Assembly (NCBI RefSeq): GCF_000222605.1
Contig: NZ_AFWF01000086.1
Span: 41,209 to 105,208, forward strand
Length of the DNA: 64,000 nucleotides
Source: Vibrio ichthyoenteri ATCC 700023
Lineage (GTDB): Bacteria > Pseudomonadota > Gammaproteobacteria > Enterobacterales > Vibrionaceae
Direction of reading: 5' to 3'
In this document: piece by piece, positions 28,330-37,579 of the stretch
Numbering within the stretch: the stretch's first letter is position 1
How the letters are laid out: each line of letters starts with the position of its first letter
The notes under the pieces: generated by a model
What the model saw: only the letters and a program-made list of their open reading frames with translations
Database searches by the model: none
Told to the model about the DNA's origin: nothing
Made by a program: the position numbers and the translations under genes

Positions 28330-28806
28330 ATGCGCTACCTGATTACCTTGATGCCAATTCTTTTTTCAGCAGTAGTTTTTGGCTCACCTCTTAAGATTAA
28401 GCTTTCTGATCAATCTGTTATCTATACAGATACAGATACACTCCTCCGCGAATTCGAAACAGAAACATTTGAAACACAACTACCATGGTTTGAAGATGTT
28501 CGACAATTTACTGGCATACCGGTTGCAAAAATAGTCGAACGTTATGGCAACCAAAATACCTTTGCGGTGACCTTCTCTGCTCTGAATGATTACAGTGCAA
28601 CGACAACCATCGAAGACATTAATAATTTCGACCCTATTATCGCTATTTCCATAAATAACCAACCTATTAGGGTTCGCCATAAAGGCCCATATTGGATGGT
28701 ATTTAATTTAGACAAATACCCAGAGATTAATAACACAACTTACCATTCTCAAATGGTTTGGCAAATTGATGAAATTGTAATTTATAGCCATAACAATGAT
28801 GAATAA
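28330..28806 (+). CDS. Periplasmic protein with a molybdopterin-oxidoreductase-like fold
   Basis: 158 residues with an N-terminal signal peptide (MRYLITLMPILFSAVVFGS). The mature part resembles a shortened sulfite-oxidase-type molybdopterin-binding domain: GIPVAKIVERYG, then INNQPIRVRHKGPYWMVFNL and a closing VWQIDEIVIY. The cysteine that binds molybdenum in true enzymes is absent, so catalysis is unlikely. Its last 11 bases overlap the downstream GGDEF gene. Co-translation suggests that it binds a ligand and controls the neighbouring diguanylate cyclase from the periplasm (inference). Confidence 0.65.
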   Translation: MRYLITLMPILFSAVVFGSPLKIKLSDQSVIYTDTDTLLREFETETFETQLPWFEDVRQFTGIPVAKIVERYGNQNTFAVTFSALNDYSATTTIEDINNFDPIIAISINNQPIRVRHKGPYWMVFNLDKYPEINNTTYHSQMVWQIDEIVIYSHNNDE

Positions 28807-29908
28807 AAATAACGCTAACAAATTTTTGACTCTACAATCTCGTTCAAAGGCGATGCTTTTAGCGTTATCCGCTCTACTGATCATGGCCAATTTGTATGTT
28901 TTTTCTGAAACACGCCAACTGGCTCGTTCTTACTCAGAGCAACAGAACCAAGCTACGTGGTTTCTTTTCCAACTCACCAAAGAGTTCTCTTCACTGGTAT
29001 CTGTCACACCCTTTGCCATGGAGAATGAGCAGTATCGCAAAAAAACCGAGCTTGGTTATGAACTCACTTGGAGTCGATTTGATCTACTGCTTAACGCACA
29101 AGAAGCCGATAGCTTTATGCAGTTAGCGGGGGCTCGCGATTTTTTTTCTGATCTTTTTCAACGCTATATTCGCTTAGAGCCCGAACTGTGGCAGCTTAAA
29201 ACCCAAAGCCAAGCAGCATTGTTGGCTAAACACTTAGAATTAATTTATCAAGATATGATCAATTATGTGAATATCAACTTTCGAATAAAAAGTCCTATTT
29301 ATCAACAACAGATGGAACAGGCGCGATTACTCAATCAAACCCAATTATTCTTGATGTCACTACTGGTCGTTTGCGCGATTTTGGTCGGTTATGTCTTACA
29401 CTTAGAATCAAACTACAATAAGCATTTAGCACTCACCGATGCGCTTACAAAAATTAAAAACCGTCTCGCTATGACGGAAGAGATTAATCAAAGAATCGAA
29501 AGCCAAACCCCTTTCACGGTCTGTTTACTCGATCTTAATGGCTTCAAACAGATTAACGATCAATATGGTCATCAGGCCGGAGATATTGCATTGCAGACAA
29601 TGGCGCAGCGTTTCAACTGCGCCGAACACAATCCATTATGCCAAGCCTACCGAATGGGCGGGGATGAGTTTGCTCTACTACTTCCACAGCAACCACCAGC
29701 AGAAATGGAACAAGCGTTAAATGCGATTTTGAATTGCTTTGATGAAGAGATATCGATTTCACCAGAGGTTTCTGTTGCCCTCTCTGCCAGCCTAGGGCTG
29801 GCCACCTATCCCAATCAAGGAAACACGTTTAGCGAGTTACTAAAAACGGCAGATACCAACATGTACCAGATGAAATTTGCAACGCAAAAACGTTCGATGC
29901 AACACTAA
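28796..29908 (+). CDS. Membrane-bound diguanylate cyclase (GGDEF)
   Basis: 370 residues. TM1 near 15-35, a periplasmic helical region of about 140 residues, TM2 near 180-200, then a GGDEF domain from about 205. The domain has LTDALTKIKNR, DLNGFKQINDQYGH and an intact RMGGDEF motif. No RxxD inhibitory site is seen in the usual place before it. It should make c-di-GMP from two GTP at the inner membrane. ATG codons at 28796 and 28799 are both possible starts. It overlaps the periplasmic partner gene and converges with the exopolysaccharide-linked phosphatase gene. Confidence 0.92.
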   Translation: MMNKNNANKFLTLQSRSKAMLLALSALLIMANLYVFSETRQLARSYSEQQNQATWFLFQLTKEFSSLVSVTPFAMENEQYRKKTELGYELTWSRFDLLLNAQEADSFMQLAGARDFFSDLFQRYIRLEPELWQLKTQSQAALLAKHLELIYQDMINYVNINFRIKSPIYQQQMEQARLLNQTQLFLMSLLVVCAILVGYVLHLESNYNKHLALTDALTKIKNRLAMTEEINQRIESQTPFTVCLLDLNGFKQINDQYGHQAGDIALQTMAQRFNCAEHNPLCQAYRMGGDEFALLLPQQPPAEMEQALNAILNCFDEEISISPEVSVALSASLGLATYPNQGNTFSELLKTADTNMYQMKFATQKRSMQH

Positions 29909-29931
29909 GCGCCATTCGTTTGATACTACAC

Positions 29932-30369
29932 CTAGAGCTTTTTACACCAAGATTGGCACGCTGAACGAATTTGCGTTGCCGCCGCTTGGTACTGGTCCAA
30001 AGATTTAAGGAAAGGGTCTGCAATCGTGCCCTCTCCCCATTGCCCAAGCAAAAAAGTTTTTCCTCTCGCTTGAGTCGAAATTTTGCTGACACGAACAATT
30101 TGTTCTGGCTCCATCACCAGTATAACGTCGCTCCATAAACAATCTTCTTTCGTCAATTGATGCGCCTGATGCCCTTCAAGGTTTATCCCCATGTCATTGG
30201 CGACACTCATCATTGTGCTATCCACAGCATGACCCGCTAAATCACTACTTTTTACGGCGATACCCGCCGAGCGCACTTGGACGTCCGGCAACATTTTACT
30301 CAACATGATCTCGGCGAGAGGTGAGCGGCAGATATTACCAGTACAGACCACTAAAAATCGTTTAAACAT
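29932..30369 (-). CDS. Low-molecular-weight protein-tyrosine phosphatase (Wzb/VpsU type)
   Basis: 145 residues. The P-loop is VCTGNICRSPLAE (C-x5-R with Cys and Arg present) and the general acid is the Asp in GTIADPF. Such phosphatases dephosphorylate the tyrosine cluster of the Wzc kinase during capsule or exopolysaccharide export. It overlaps the upstream O-antigen-ligase-like gene by 8 bp. The likely partner kinase lies about 11 kb away, in the main operon beyond the porin. Confidence 0.93.
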   Translation of the reverse strand: MFKRFLVVCTGNICRSPLAEIMLSKMLPDVQVRSAGIAVKSSDLAGHAVDSTMMSVANDMGINLEGHQAHQLTKEDCLWSDVILVMEPEQIVRVSKISTQARGKTFLLGQWGEGTIADPFLKSLDQYQAAATQIRSACQSWCKKL

Positions 30370-31780
30370 CGCTTATTACCTTCTGTTGCCTCGTTCTCTG
30401 CAATGGCGTGGCTATCGAATAACTTGCACCAATAATGGCTAGTATTGCCAAAAAGGTCACCGTGTTGGCCGGTGCCTGTAAATTGAAATCAACCGTAATA
30501 TGCAGCAACATGGCAACTAATGCCACAAGCCCCCCCAAAGCAGCGCCCTTACAAGTTCGACTTTGGCGATGACTAATCACCCATACCGCCAATCCAAATG
30601 CCCACAGTACCGCGAGAGCCAATAATAATGTGGCTGGTAACCCAACCTCCGCAACAAACTGAATATATTCGTTATGAGCATGATCATAAAAGCCGACGGC
30701 GTGTTGGGTATAACTTGGAAAAACTATGTAGAAGCTTCCCAAGCCACTTCCGGTCAACAAAAAGTCTTTCAACATAGGTATGCTCCATTGAACCACCAAG
30801 TGTCTGGTATCACTAGACAAGTGAGATTCTGCAATTCTTTGTTGCACCTTTTCTAGGCCAAAAAATGAGCCAAGCACAATAATATCGACAACGAATAAAC
30901 TGATGAGTAGCCATGTTAATTTAGGCGGTCTTTGCTTGTAACAGCATAAAGCAATAATTCCGGTGATGAACGTCGCAACGAAAAAGGCACTGTTTCCCAT
31001 TCTAGACCGCGTCATGACTAACGCGATAACCATAATAATCAGCGCAAATCGAATCAGCATTTTTTTCGAAACTAATAACTGTAGTAAGGCGTTCACTCTT
31101 TCCTGCCAAGAAGAGGAACCGGTTGAACTGCTGCTTAAGTCGATAACAATCAAACCTATTCCCATGCTGAGACAGAGCAACAAATAATTGGCGAGGTGAT
31201 TTTTATACACAAATGAACCGGTCGCAATATCAGTCTCGGGAAAACCAAAAATCCACGAAGACTCTACACCCAAAAGAACGTTAAGTGAGGCATAAAAAGC
31301 CTGCAAAGTTCCGCTGACGACAATCGCCAACATGACTAACTTAAGACGTTTTTTACTATGAATTAGAATCGCACAAATACAGATAAAAAATAAATAGGCG
31401 ACACCTTTAAGCAGTGAGATATACGTTGCCGCAGGATCGAGTGAAATATAGCCCCATCTCGCGGCTACGTTTTGGTAAGCATCAGCTGATGAGGGCGAAA
31501 TCCATTCCAACATTGAAACTGGCATAGGGATAATCTGTATCAATACCCAAACCTGAAATGTGGCAATCGGGACAATCAACCAAAGAAAAGCCTTCAAGCG
31601 CTGACTAAGCGCAGAATCCCGAGAGTGGTAGAAAATGCCCGCGAGAACAAAAGCAATCGTTGCGATCCATACTTCTCCGATTGTCCAAGCCCAAATTCGA
31701 TTTGACCCTAATGGTATTGGTAACCAAATTAGCAGTGCTATTAAACCAGCAAAACAACTACGCTCAAGCCAGCTAATCAT
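30362..31780 (-). CDS. O-antigen ligase/polymerase-like membrane protein
   Basis: 472 residues from the ATG at 31780 (AAAGGG upstream). About ten to twelve membrane segments surround a large periplasmic loop. The central LTGSGLGSFYIVFPSY and YDHAHNEYIQFVAEVGLP segments carry the H-x-x-x-x-Q/E pattern of the Wzy_C/O-antigen ligase family. It could polymerise or ligate the polysaccharide made by the neighbouring locus. A second polymerase-like protein is encoded at 34311-35528, so the roles may be divided between Wzy and a ligase. It is paired with the phosphatase gene. Confidence 0.85.
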   Translation of the reverse strand: MISWLERSCFAGLIALLIWLPIPLGSNRIWAWTIGEVWIATIAFVLAGIFYHSRDSALSQRLKAFLWLIVPIATFQVWVLIQIIPMPVSMLEWISPSSADAYQNVAARWGYISLDPAATYISLLKGVAYLFFICICAILIHSKKRLKLVMLAIVVSGTLQAFYASLNVLLGVESSWIFGFPETDIATGSFVYKNHLANYLLLCLSMGIGLIVIDLSSSSTGSSSWQERVNALLQLLVSKKMLIRFALIIMVIALVMTRSRMGNSAFFVATFITGIIALCCYKQRPPKLTWLLISLFVVDIIVLGSFFGLEKVQQRIAESHLSSDTRHLVVQWSIPMLKDFLLTGSGLGSFYIVFPSYTQHAVGFYDHAHNEYIQFVAEVGLPATLLLALAVLWAFGLAVWVISHRQSRTCKGAALGGLVALVAMLLHITVDFNLQAPANTVTFLAILAIIGASYSIATPLQRTRQQKVISDV

Positions 31781-31975
31781 TGAGAAACCCTTTCTTAATG
31801 TGATATTTATAAACGAGAGCATGAGTCTCGAATTTCGACGTCATTAAGTCAAAATATTCACTAAATAATCACTGCAACTCTCAAATATGGGACACACTTG
31901 GCAGGCTTTTTATAATATATTCCTCGTTTGCTTTAAGGTTGATAAACGAACCTGATATTGATTAATGGAAGAATC

Positions 31976-32944
31976 ATGAATAAACGTATAGTTTCGCTGT
32001 CCTCTATACTTCTTATCAGCACCCCCTCACTTAGTTATGAAATGATTAACAATGATATCGCTTATCTCGATTTTTATGGTGATGTCAAAGCCAGTGCTAT
32101 TTTTCTCGATGGACAAGATAATGAGTATTCATTTGGTGATTCTAAAATTGGCGTTCGAGGTCGATACGCAGTGACTGACCTTATTTCAATAGCGGCAGGC
32201 ACCGAAGCACAAGTTAACCTTGATGCTGATGAAGATAAAAATGAAGATGACCTTTTTATCTCACAATACTTTGTCGGTTTATACGCAGAGTCGCTGGGAG
32301 CCCTGACTTACGGTAAACACAGTACGTCATCGGATGATTTATCGGGTGTCGATTATTCTGAAGTATTTGGTGGTAAATCCAACCTCAATTCAGTAGGTGT
32401 TAAAGGCGATACCATAAAGTACGTTTACGATAACGAACTCTTTACTCTCAATGGCACATACGGCTTTGAGTCTGGTGAACAAAAGCGAACCCTTACTGAG
32501 TTCTTTGGCCAATATAATCTTGCAGACCTGATATTAGTCAGTGGTATTGGCTCAACTGAAACCAACGCAACGAGCAACAAAACTGACGCCTTGTATTTTC
32601 ATACCACAGCACGTTTAGAGATGGGTGACACCAATTTAGGGATTACCTACTACCATCAAAATTTTAATAATGATTCGCAACCCTCGCGCTCAGTGGATAA
32701 AAACGCCTTTGCCATTGCCGGTCAAATCGCATTTACTGTTGCCCTAACTGGTTACGCTGGCCATGAGGTCATTAACCAAGACTCCGATAACTCTGCGATA
32801 ACTGGCACCCGAAATAACAGCTACCTAGGCTTATCTCTGGTTCCGCTTGAGTACACAAAGTTATTTGCTGAAGTTAATTTTGACTCGCCGATTCAAGCGC
32901 CTGATGAAACTAATTTTGCTCTCGGCGCGGCCATCGCTTGGTAA
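31976..32944 (+). CDS. Gram-negative general porin
   Basis: 322 residues from the ATG at 31976 (GGAAG upstream). A signal peptide ends near SLSYE. The mature protein begins with the porin pattern LDFYGDVKASAIF and contains many amphipathic strands, including SKIGVRGRYAV and FVGLYAESLGALTYGKHSTSSDD. It ends in an aromatic residue (AIAW), as needed for BAM-dependent outer-membrane insertion. It is probably a trimeric diffusion channel. It sits on the opposite strand between two parts of an exopolysaccharide locus. Confidence 0.9.
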   Translation: MNKRIVSLSSILLISTPSLSYEMINNDIAYLDFYGDVKASAIFLDGQDNEYSFGDSKIGVRGRYAVTDLISIAAGTEAQVNLDADEDKNEDDLFISQYFVGLYAESLGALTYGKHSTSSDDLSGVDYSEVFGGKSNLNSVGVKGDTIKYVYDNELFTLNGTYGFESGEQKRTLTEFFGQYNLADLILVSGIGSTETNATSNKTDALYFHTTARLEMGDTNLGITYYHQNFNNDSQPSRSVDKNAFAIAGQIAFTVALTGYAGHEVINQDSDNSAITGTRNNSYLGLSLVPLEYTKLFAEVNFDSPIQAPDETNFALGAAIAW

Positions 32945-32979
32945 ATAAAAGCTTTAAATTGTTTAAACAGTGAACCTAT

Positions 32980-33011
32980 AAAAAGGGCTGTCATCGACCG
33001 CCCTTTGCTTG
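32980..33011 (+). terminator. Terminator after the porin gene
   Basis: AAAGGGC (32982-32988) pairs with GCCCTTT (33000-33006), with an inner GTC/GAC pairing. The tail is short in Ts. Confidence 0.65.
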
Positions 33012-33076
33012 CTGTTGCTCTAACAATATGAATACCTACTAATGAAAACGGCGTTTCAGTCTGAACACCAATGATG

Positions 33077-33517
33077 TCAGTTGGCTGAAATAGGGTCTTT
33101 CTTGGTTGGAGCGTTAGGTATTGGAGTCTCGACTACCGTTTCTGTACCTGCAGCGGTCGCTTCTGCGATAATCGTTGGATCTATTCCCGCCTCAATCGCG
33201 GCAATAGTTATCTCTTCGTTACTCAACCCAAGTTCACGGGCGGTTGCAACAATCAAATCAATATAATCAGGATATTGGATAAAAGCGAGAGTCAAAACTT
33301 GTGCAAACACATCGAGTCTCTGCTTCGCGACTTCCTGCAAAAAAAGAACCAAATTATCCTCTACCGAGTACAAAGAAAACTGTTCAATTAGAGCTATCGG
33401 GCTAAGAGACGTATCTTGGAATAAACTGTCTAACTGCTCTTGCGTCATTTCTTGAGCATGAGCCATTGAAACCATAGAAAGCGCAGCTGCCATACTTACA
33501 ATTTTTAGTTTTTTCAT
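33077..33517 (-). CDS. Secreted helical protein of unknown function, last gene of the exopolysaccharide operon
   Basis: 146 residues with a Sec signal peptide ending near AHAQ and AAGGAT before the start. The mature part looks all-helical (VEDNLVLFLQEVAKQRLDVF, ELGLSNEEITIAAIEAG), then a short Thr/Pro-rich tail. I do not recognise the family. Its position at the end of the operon suggests a periplasmic accessory role in exopolysaccharide production, but nothing in the sequence proves it. Confidence 0.65.
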   Translation of the reverse strand: MKKLKIVSMAAALSMVSMAHAQEMTQEQLDSLFQDTSLSPIALIEQFSLYSVEDNLVLFLQEVAKQRLDVFAQVLTLAFIQYPDYIDLIVATARELGLSNEEITIAAIEAGIDPTIIAEATAAGTETVVETPIPNAPTKKDPISAN

Positions 33518-33614
33518 GAAAATCCTTTTATATTACCCTTAGAGATAACGACAATTTAATGCCCTACCCTTTCTTCTCAATCTCTCCGATTGACCTTACT
33601 TAAAGGCGTCTAGA

Positions 33615-34271
33615 TTAATGACGACAATAATAAGGACTAATATTGTTGAACTCTAAAATGTTACAGGCTCTTTCTCCAATAACAGGCATTTTTAATATTG
33701 AATCATATTGCCAAAGTTTCATTTTATATCGTTCATGATCTAACAAATAAGAAATAGACTGTTTTTTATCCACGAGTGATAGCTCAGGCCAATGCGCTAG
33801 ATAATAGATAAGAGACTGTTTGACCGTGAATGACTCATACAATCCCATTTCATGAGCGAGATGAAATTGTTTGATCACAACATCAAAAGGGGCTCCATTT
33901 CGCCACATTTGATTGGCTTTATTCACGACCACTGTTGAATCTAGAGGACGCTTTTTTTGTTGTTGTTCAAACTGATCAATCGATAGAAGTGAAAATTTCT
34001 CTACCGACTGTGGCTTTACTGCTTGAAAGCCTAACCAAGAGTAATACAAACCGAAAGCCTGATGATCAATAAAAGGCCCTGAAGAGGCGGGGGTCAACGT
34101 CATATCTAAAGCAATGTCATGTTTACCGGCTTGTATTGTTGCTCGATTCAAATCTGCCAAAGTATTGCGTAGTGTTTGGCTTTGCCAATCATCCACGCCC
34201 TTAATCACAGATAGAAACATGAGTAACAAAGCACCCACCATTAAGCCTAAGCTCATCATTCGCTTACGCAT
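33615..34271 (-). CDS. Membrane-anchored periplasmic protein in the exopolysaccharide operon (possibly VpsP-like)
   Basis: 218 residues: one N-terminal membrane anchor (about residues 5-25), then a periplasmic part with repeated helical segments (VVVNKANQMWRNGAPFDVV, FHLAHEMGLYESFTVKQSLI) that could be TPR-like. In Vibrio vps-type loci a small protein called VpsP occupies a similar place after the kinase or polymerase genes. I suggest that relation by size and context only. It follows the polymerase gene closely. Confidence 0.6.
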   Translation of the reverse strand: MRKRMMSLGLMVGALLLMFLSVIKGVDDWQSQTLRNTLADLNRATIQAGKHDIALDMTLTPASSGPFIDHQAFGLYYSWLGFQAVKPQSVEKFSLLSIDQFEQQQKKRPLDSTVVVNKANQMWRNGAPFDVVIKQFHLAHEMGLYESFTVKQSLIYYLAHWPELSLVDKKQSISYLLDHERYKMKLWQYDSILKMPVIGERACNILEFNNISPYYCRH

Positions 34272-34310
34272 AACTTAAACCTTGCGTTACGTGGTCCGTT
34301 TCTTGTTGGG

Positions 34311-35528
34311 CTAGCCTTTTTTAACGATGCAATAACGTACATAAACAAAACCAAGGGCAAATGGGGCAATATAACGCGCATCAATCGTCATGAAAAAGGA
34401 ACTGGCTAACACTAAAAATAGTAACACGGTAAAATCATATTTCATTCGGTGCTTAATAAAAAACTTGAACAGTCGACCTATATATTTGATATAGACATAG
34501 ACAAAAAATATGCCACCAAAGATAACCCAATCGAAAAAGAAGGACTTGGTCGAGACACTTTTGGTTTCACCAACCACCAAATAGTTCGAAAACTCCGAAA
34601 AATTCAATAACCCCGGAGCGAGGCCATCAACAAACCTCAAAGCATAAACTCCATATTCATACATTGAAGGTAAATAACCAAAGAAACCACTGCCAATTGG
34701 ATTGTAAATGAGTGACATAATCGCGGTCATGACCGCAGTGCCTCGAGTCGCTACGCTCGTGTAACGCTCAATATCATTAACGATTGAACTGCCAAGAAAT
34801 GTCGTCACAAACATCGATATTGAAAAGAGTAAGATGAACGACGCAAGTAGTTTGTGAAAAGCGTTAATGCGGCTGAAAGTAACAAAAGTAATAAATACCG
34901 TCATTAAGAAACAGATTAAGGTTCCCTTAGAGGTTATAAGGATGACACTCCCGACAATAACTGGTGTGATAATGAAAAGATTAATACGAAAAATAGCCGC
35001 AACCATTAACAGTGCGAGCGAAAACTGAAATCCAAAGGTACTCGCTTCTAAGGTAAACCCCCTCATTCGGTGAGGTGACAAAGCAAAATTTTGATGGAAA
35101 AATGACGAACTATTAATGAACCCTCGTGCAACTAAGTTTAACAAGAATGCAAATATCACAACGCCAGCAATGACCATCACCCCTTGATAGATTGTTTTCT
35201 CATCCTGACGAATGACGGTTAAAAAGATAACAACAGGAGGAATTATAAGGAGTAAAAATCTAAGGCCACGATCAAACAAAAAGGTTTTATTGTAATCACC
35301 GTAAAAAAAAGTCAGCAATATAAATGAATAAACAAAGAAGCCAAATAACAACTTAATGGTATTAAACTCGGTTTCAGATAAGGTGCGATAGGACAATACG
35401 ATAATCAGAGCAAGTAACGGAACAAGAACAATCCCTAATGGTGCGGTAAATACCCCACCAATAGACGCAAGAGCGGTATTTTCAAATGGAATCAGTAAAC
35501 ACAAAAATAAAAACACCACTTTTTGCAC
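34311..35528 (-). CDS. Wzy-like polysaccharide polymerase, multispanning
   Basis: 405 residues with a GTG start six bases after AGGAG. About eleven hydrophobic segments span the whole length, with one larger loop near residues 255-330. Like other Wzy proteins it has little sequence signature; a run of polar residues with GSGFFGYLPSMYEYG may be the periplasmic active loop. In a Wzy-dependent pathway it would join lipid-linked repeat units in the periplasm. The neighbouring Wza- and Wzc-like genes support this. No Wzx flippase is recognisable in the operon. Confidence 0.75.
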   Translation of the reverse strand: MQKVVFLFLCLLIPFENTALASIGGVFTAPLGIVLVPLLALIIVLSYRTLSETEFNTIKLLFGFFVYSFILLTFFYGDYNKTFLFDRGLRFLLLIIPPVVIFLTVIRQDEKTIYQGVMVIAGVVIFAFLLNLVARGFINSSSFFHQNFALSPHRMRGFTLEASTFGFQFSLALLMVAAIFRINLFIITPVIVGSVILITSKGTLICFLMTVFITFVTFSRINAFHKLLASFILLFSISMFVTTFLGSSIVNDIERYTSVATRGTAVMTAIMSLIYNPIGSGFFGYLPSMYEYGVYALRFVDGLAPGLLNFSEFSNYLVVGETKSVSTKSFFFDWVIFGGIFFVYVYIKYIGRLFKFFIKHRMKYDFTVLLFLVLASSFFMTIDARYIAPFALGFVYVRYCIVKKG

Positions 35529-35537
35529 AATAAACTC

Positions 35538-36620
35538 CTAGTTGAGCGTGGAAAACGACTGGAAATAACGCTGATTCATAACATCTTCATGGAAATTGTC
35601 TTCAAAGTGCTCGACACAATCTTGTTGACGAATGTTGAGGTAAGCCCTTTCTGTTAGGACTTGAGCGATACCTTGTGACAAACCAGACTCACTTTCTAGA
35701 TCAAATACCCATCCAGTGCGTTCATTAAGCATATCTGCGAGCGAACCTGCATTTGACGCAAAGACTGGAGTACCATTACGCAATGACTCCGCCACAATGA
35801 GACCGAACCCTTCCCACAGCGAGGGAACAACCACAAAATCAGCATACTGAAAATGTTGGTCAAGTTGTGTGTTCGCAACCCAACCTAGGCGTTTGATAGT
35901 GACATTCTCTATCGAACTATCAAGTAGTTGATAAAGTTCAGGACAGTCCTTATGTACCGCCTCTCCAATTACGGTCAGCTCGATGGGCTGTTCAAGCCGT
36001 GGTAACTTTGTCAATGCGTCAAGAAACAAGTGCAAACCTTTGCACATATCCAAGCGACCAACAAACAACATTCGTGTCGGCCCAGGATTTCTTTCACTTT
36101 CTGCTAGCGCTAAAGCACTGCCCTGGACGCCATTCCACACCAAGGTGGTCTTGTTTTCTTTGAGACCAATCTTTAACGCTTCGTTATATTCTGATGGTGA
36201 AATGCAATAAATTTGGTCGCAAAATGGCGCTAACAATCTTTCCGCGCCGATGTAGATCGATCGGTAGACGGTGTTTTTAAACGTCGAACTATAGCGAACA
36301 TTGAAAGACCAGCCATGACTACAAAATACAATAGCGACTTTATTCCATTTAGCGAAAGGCCACAAAAAAGGCCTTAGAAAACCAGAAAATGTACTGTGCA
36401 AAAAGATCACTTGGTATTGTTTTATTTCGATTTTAAACAGCAACATCCAGAGTAGTATCACAACATTGAACGGTCTAAACCCTCTTGATTTCAGCGGCAA
36501 AATAGAACGGTGATAATCAAAGGCAAGGAATTCATTCTCAACCGCTTTCGAACGAGATAATGACTCAAAAAAAGTTTCAATTCCGCCAGGTGTTGTTTCT
36601 GAAATATTAAGTACTTTCAT
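35538..36620 (-). CDS. Glycosyltransferase family 4 (GT-B)
   Basis: About 360 residues. The start ATG at 36620 directly follows the stop of the upstream GT2 gene. The N-terminal half has a GT4-like sugar-acceptor domain. The C-terminal half has the donor-binding motifs: LFVGRLDMCKGLHLFLDAL, then VVPSLWEGFGLIVAESLRNG, which contains the E-x7-E motif of retaining GT4 enzymes. It would add a sugar to the lipid-linked repeat unit on the cytoplasmic face. Donor and linkage are unknown. Confidence 0.9.
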   Translation of the reverse strand: MKVLNISETTPGGIETFFESLSRSKAVENEFLAFDYHRSILPLKSRGFRPFNVVILLWMLLFKIEIKQYQVIFLHSTFSGFLRPFLWPFAKWNKVAIVFCSHGWSFNVRYSSTFKNTVYRSIYIGAERLLAPFCDQIYCISPSEYNEALKIGLKENKTTLVWNGVQGSALALAESERNPGPTRMLFVGRLDMCKGLHLFLDALTKLPRLEQPIELTVIGEAVHKDCPELYQLLDSSIENVTIKRLGWVANTQLDQHFQYADFVVVPSLWEGFGLIVAESLRNGTPVFASNAGSLADMLNERTGWVFDLESESGLSQGIAQVLTERAYLNIRQQDCVEHFEDNFHEDVMNQRYFQSFSTLN

Positions 36621-36622
36621 CA

Positions 36623-37579
36623 CTACCCCGTATAACTCAGTCGACGCAACACTTGATGATTGCTTAGCCCATCAAGCCTGAATAGCAGACGTAAAACCAT
36701 TACAATCACCGAATATCGATTTAATTTCGAATCCACCTTGCCAAATAAAAACTTATGATTTGAAACGATTTTGTCAAATACACGTTGGTCTTGGGTCTTA
36801 TTTTTCACCAAAAACTTGATCAAATTGATATAACAAGTAGAGATGAACAAATTGACATCTTGCTCTCGAGCCATTTTTTTTGCTTGTACAGAGATTCGCT
36901 CAAATGCATCGATATGCGTGGTGTCTTTCTGTGTTAATGGGCTATTGATCGCCGAACCACTGCGCATAACGTGAAAATACAAAACTTCATCACTGATATA
37001 GCATTGGCGTGCACATGAAAGGTAATCAATGATAAATAGGAGATCTTCGCTAAAATGCAGTTCTTCATCAAATCTCAAATTATGTGTCAAAAGCAATTGA
37101 CGAGAAACCATCAAGCCACACACGTGCAAGCGAATTGCTTTGGTTAAATACAAAGAAAGCGCCTGACGCCCATCCACTTTTTGCACGCGATTAATCGCCT
37201 CCTCTGACTTATCATCCAACACTTTTTTAAATGAAAAGAGTACTGTATCTAAGCTTGGCTGCTGACGTAACACCTCATCTAAATAAGTAAAAACCGTCGT
37301 TTGGTAATGGTCATCGGAATCTAAAAAGAGAATGAATTCGCCTTGAGCATGTTCAATACCGAAATTACGTGCGCTCGAAACACCACCATTCTCTTTACGT
37401 AACAGGCGAATACCATCATGCTCGATTGAGTAATTTGGACCTTGCTGGGAGCCATCATCAACTAAAATCAGTTCCACATCATTTTCTGAACGCTGAGCGA
37501 CTTCTTGGGTAAACCAATCTACGATACGTTTGGCATAATCAAAGGTATTGTAAATAGGTACAATTACTGAATATTTCAC
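36623..37579 (-). CDS. Glycosyltransferase family 2 (GT-A)
   Basis: 318 residues from the GTG at 37579, which lies eight bases after AGGAGG and overlaps the previous stop in a GTGA arrangement. An in-frame ATG at 37597 lies upstream of that ribosome binding site and is less likely. GT2 motifs are VSVIVPIYN-like YSVIVPIYNTFDYAKRIV, LILVDDGSQ, and the DxD motif in FLFLDSDDHY. It is an inverting transferase acting on the lipid-linked oligosaccharide. Sugar specificity is not readable. Confidence 0.9.
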   Translation of the reverse strand: MKYSVIVPIYNTFDYAKRIVDWFTQEVAQRSENDVELILVDDGSQQGPNYSIEHDGIRLLRKENGGVSSARNFGIEHAQGEFILFLDSDDHYQTTVFTYLDEVLRQQPSLDTVLFSFKKVLDDKSEEAINRVQKVDGRQALSLYLTKAIRLHVCGLMVSRQLLLTHNLRFDEELHFSEDLLFIIDYLSCARQCYISDEVLYFHVMRSGSAINSPLTQKDTTHIDAFERISVQAKKMAREQDVNLFISTCYINLIKFLVKNKTQDQRVFDKIVSNHKFLFGKVDSKLNRYSVIVMVLRLLFRLDGLSNHQVLRRLSYTG

